Below are positions 62,295-64,000 of a stretch of DNA of 64,000 nt, piece after piece; the first letter of the stretch is position 1; each line of letters starts with the position of its first letter. The position numbers and the translations under genes are program-made. Source of the stretch: Clostridia bacterium (GTDB lineage Bacteria; Bacillota_A; Clostridia; TANB77; CAG-508); assembly GCA_022791475.1 (NCBI GenBank), contig JAAVZD010000013.1:1-64000 (forward strand), written 5' to 3'. The notes beneath the pieces are model-generated. The model did not search any database. It was not told where the DNA came from and saw only the letters and a program-made list of their open reading frames with translations.

Positions 62295-63755
62295 ATGAAC
62301 GACGAATGTAAAAAGAAATGTCAAATATTTACTCCAAAAGAGAATGTGATACAATTATTGAATTGGGTAGGATATAAAAAAAATCTATATGGAAAGAAAA
62401 TAATTGAGAACTCTTGTGGGGATGGACAAATATTAATAGAAATAGTAAATAGATACATTAAAGATTGTATAAAAAATAATATGGATTTAAGCCAAATAAA
62501 AATTGGATTAGAAAATGACATATATGGAGCAGAAATCGATCCAATTCATTATAAAAAATGTATTAATAATATAAATAACATAGCACGAAAATATAATATT
62601 ATAAATGTGAATTGGAATATTATACAAAAGGATATACTAAAAGAAAAATTAAATATAAAATTTGATTATGTAGTAGGAAATCCACCATATATAAAATATA
62701 AATTATTAGATGAAGATACTAGGAAATTTGTTAGGGAGAATTTTGAAGTATGTTCAATAGGAAAATTTGATTATTGTTATGCATTTATTGAAAATGGAAT
62801 AAAAAGCTTAAAAGAAAATGGTAAAATGGCTTATTTAATTCCTAATAGTATATTTAAAAATGTATTTGCGCAAAAATTAAGGGAATATATAAAAATTAAT
62901 TTAACAGATATATATGATTATACTACTGAAAAACTATTTACAAGGAAGAACCTTGAAAGTATAGATAAAGACATTCTTACTTCTTCAGCAGTTATTATAA
63001 TAGATAAAAACACAAAAACAAAAAGTATTAATTATCACGATATTGTAAATAATAGAGAGATAAAAATTATTAAACGAGATTTGAAGGATAAGTGGATGTT
63101 TAATAAAAACTATGATATAGAAGAACAAAATACAGAAATAAAATTTGGAGATTATTTTAAAGCATCAAATACAATTGCCACACTATATAATAAAGCATTT
63201 GTAATAAGTAATTATCATGAAGAAGAAGAATATATAATAACCAAAGATAACTATAAAATAGAAAAAACAATATTAAGGGAAGCAGTTAGCCCAAGAAGTT
63301 TAAACAATGGACAAAAGGAAATGATTATATTTCCCTATTACTTTAAAAATGGAAATTTAATTAAATACACAGAAGAAGAAATGAAAACAAAATTCAAATA
63401 TGCATATGAATATTTAAATACACATAAAAAAAAGCTATTAGAAAGAAAATCCGATATAAGTGCAAAATGGTATGAATATGGAAGAAGCCAAGCTATTAGT
63501 CAATCAAATAAAAATAAATTATTAGTATCAACAGTAATAACAAAAAGGGTAAAGGTATATGATTTATCAAGTGAGACAATACCATATTCTGGAATATATA
63601 TTACAAGTGATGAAGAAAATCTTAATAGAGCAAAAGAAATATTGGAGAGTGAAGAATTTTTACAATATGTCAAAAACATAGGTATAAATGCAAGTGGAGA
63701 ATCAATTAGAATAACAAGTAAGGATATTAATAATTATAAGATTACCATAATATAA
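62295..63755 (+). CDS. N6-adenine DNA methyltransferase, Eco57I-like
   Basis: A 486-residue protein. Motif I region IIENSCGDGQILIEIV and motif IV NPPY (VVGNPPYIKYKLL) show an adenine methyltransferase; the block KMAYLIPNSIFKNVFAQKLR is typical of Eco57I/type IIG-like enzymes. The C-terminal half (EAVSPRSLNNGQKEMIIFPY) resembles a target-recognition domain. ATG 62295, AAGGTGG 6 bases upstream. A GHKL ATPase gene starts 16 bases downstream, so this is the first gene of a defence or modification operon cut by the window edge. Confidence 0.88.
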   Translation: MNDECKKKCQIFTPKENVIQLLNWVGYKKNLYGKKIIENSCGDGQILIEIVNRYIKDCIKNNMDLSQIKIGLENDIYGAEIDPIHYKKCINNINNIARKYNIINVNWNIIQKDILKEKLNIKFDYVVGNPPYIKYKLLDEDTRKFVRENFEVCSIGKFDYCYAFIENGIKSLKENGKMAYLIPNSIFKNVFAQKLREYIKINLTDIYDYTTEKLFTRKNLESIDKDILTSSAVIIIDKNTKTKSINYHDIVNNREIKIIKRDLKDKWMFNKNYDIEEQNTEIKFGDYFKASNTIATLYNKAFVISNYHEEEEYIITKDNYKIEKTILREAVSPRSLNNGQKEMIIFPYYFKNGNLIKYTEEEMKTKFKYAYEYLNTHKKKLLERKSDISAKWYEYGRSQAISQSNKNKLLVSTVITKRVKVYDLSSETIPYSGIYITSDEENLNRAKEILESEEFLQYVKNIGINASGESIRITSKDINNYKITII

Positions 63756-63770
63756 AGGAAGTAATAAAAA

Positions 63771-64000
63771 ATGAAGCAAATAGAATTTAAGGTAAGTGCT
63801 AAAGCAGCCAGATTAATAGGAAGAGAAAATATATCAGATGTTGATGGAGCAATGGTGGAATTAATAAAGAATGCATATGATGCTGATGCAGACTGTGTTT
63901 TTGTAAAATTTGACATGCCATTTCCAAATATACCAAATAAAGTTGATATAAAAATGCTAGAGGAAAACTTTAATCAGAAAGAATTAAAAGAGATCCTAAA
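63771..64000 (+). CDS. GHKL (HSP90-like) ATPase, 5' part
   Basis: A partial gene, 76 residues visible, running off the window. FKVSAKAARLIGRENISDVD followed by MVELIKNAYDADADCVFVKF has the Bergerat fold N-box E-L-x-K-N-x-x-D-A. SD AAAGGAAGTAA precedes ATG 63771. Next to an Eco57I-like methyltransferase, this fits defence operons that pair a methylase with an HSP90-like ATPase and a nuclease/helicase further on. Confidence 0.8.
   Translation, partial: MKQIEFKVSAKAARLIGRENISDVDGAMVELIKNAYDADADCVFVKFDMPFPNIPNKVDIKMLEENFNQKELKEIL

Overview
The window comes from a very AT-rich Bacillota genome, most likely an anaerobic Clostridia lineage. The gene content fits this: a VanW-type wall protein, LCP ligase, PBP5-type carboxypeptidase, ComEA, a YmfI-like SDR, a small-type SRP RNA next to dnaX-ybaB-recR, and many genes ending in hairpin-plus-T-run terminators. 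Consensus TTGACA-17-TATAAT promoters are easy to see. Many intergenic gaps carry a dispersed family of small palindromic repeats that start TGTAGGGG.

Layout. 0-35 kb and 57.6-64 kb look chromosomal. Going along: tRNA-Glu/Thr; an HNH protein, MFS-like carrier and SDR; a carbohydrate-binding protein; a split XRE-S24 regulator; VanW protein; tRNA-Lys; DUF308, CorA and DUF378 membrane proteins; an ABC-F ATPase; a tandem-duplicated unknown protein; Tex; TtcA; tRNA-Arg; TadA; tRNA-Ser; SRP RNA-dnaX-ybaB-recR; a HigBA module with a broken toxin; a GDT1 cation exchanger; a pilin-like protein; a Gld-type ABC operon; a YkvI-like/DUF5711/CvpA group; an LCP protein; DacF; comEA.

35.13-57.55 kb is an integrated element in the 3' end of tRNA-fMet. 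It is bounded by a 46/47-bp repeat of the tRNA end. It carries a tyrosine integrase, a Xis-like protein, an XRE regulator with a palindromic operator, phage-type replication genes (replisome organizer, DnaC-like loader, RusA-like protein), a replication-relaxation-like protein behind a 19-bp hairpin, and a large defence cargo: a Septu-like ATPase/HNH pair, a full type I restriction system with an extra membrane protein, an RloA/RloB (AbiL-like) pair, a metallophosphoesterase, a nuclease-like protein and a 1253-residue YobI-like NTPase. After the element lie several small enzymes (UDG, HD, serine hydrolase, nucleotidyltransferase, NUDIX, a stop-interrupted IMPase), then an Eco57I-like methyltransferase and the start of a GHKL ATPase gene.

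The most striking signal is genome-wide in character. Reading every gene by eye I found only seven in-frame CGG codons, and at five of them the conserved protein continues only if the ribosome moves +1, skipping the C and reading GGN. The five are the XRE-S24 regulator (3722), the duplicated unknown protein (10208), YbaB (18985), ComEA (34009) and the Septu-like ATPase inside the mobile element (38322). This suggests that CGG is unassigned or starved in this organism and acts as a general +1 frameshift signal. The two other CGG codons are both in one unrecognised gene (13255-13836), which is the counter-example. Two other gene breaks (higB, IMPase) do not involve CGG and look like ordinary decay.
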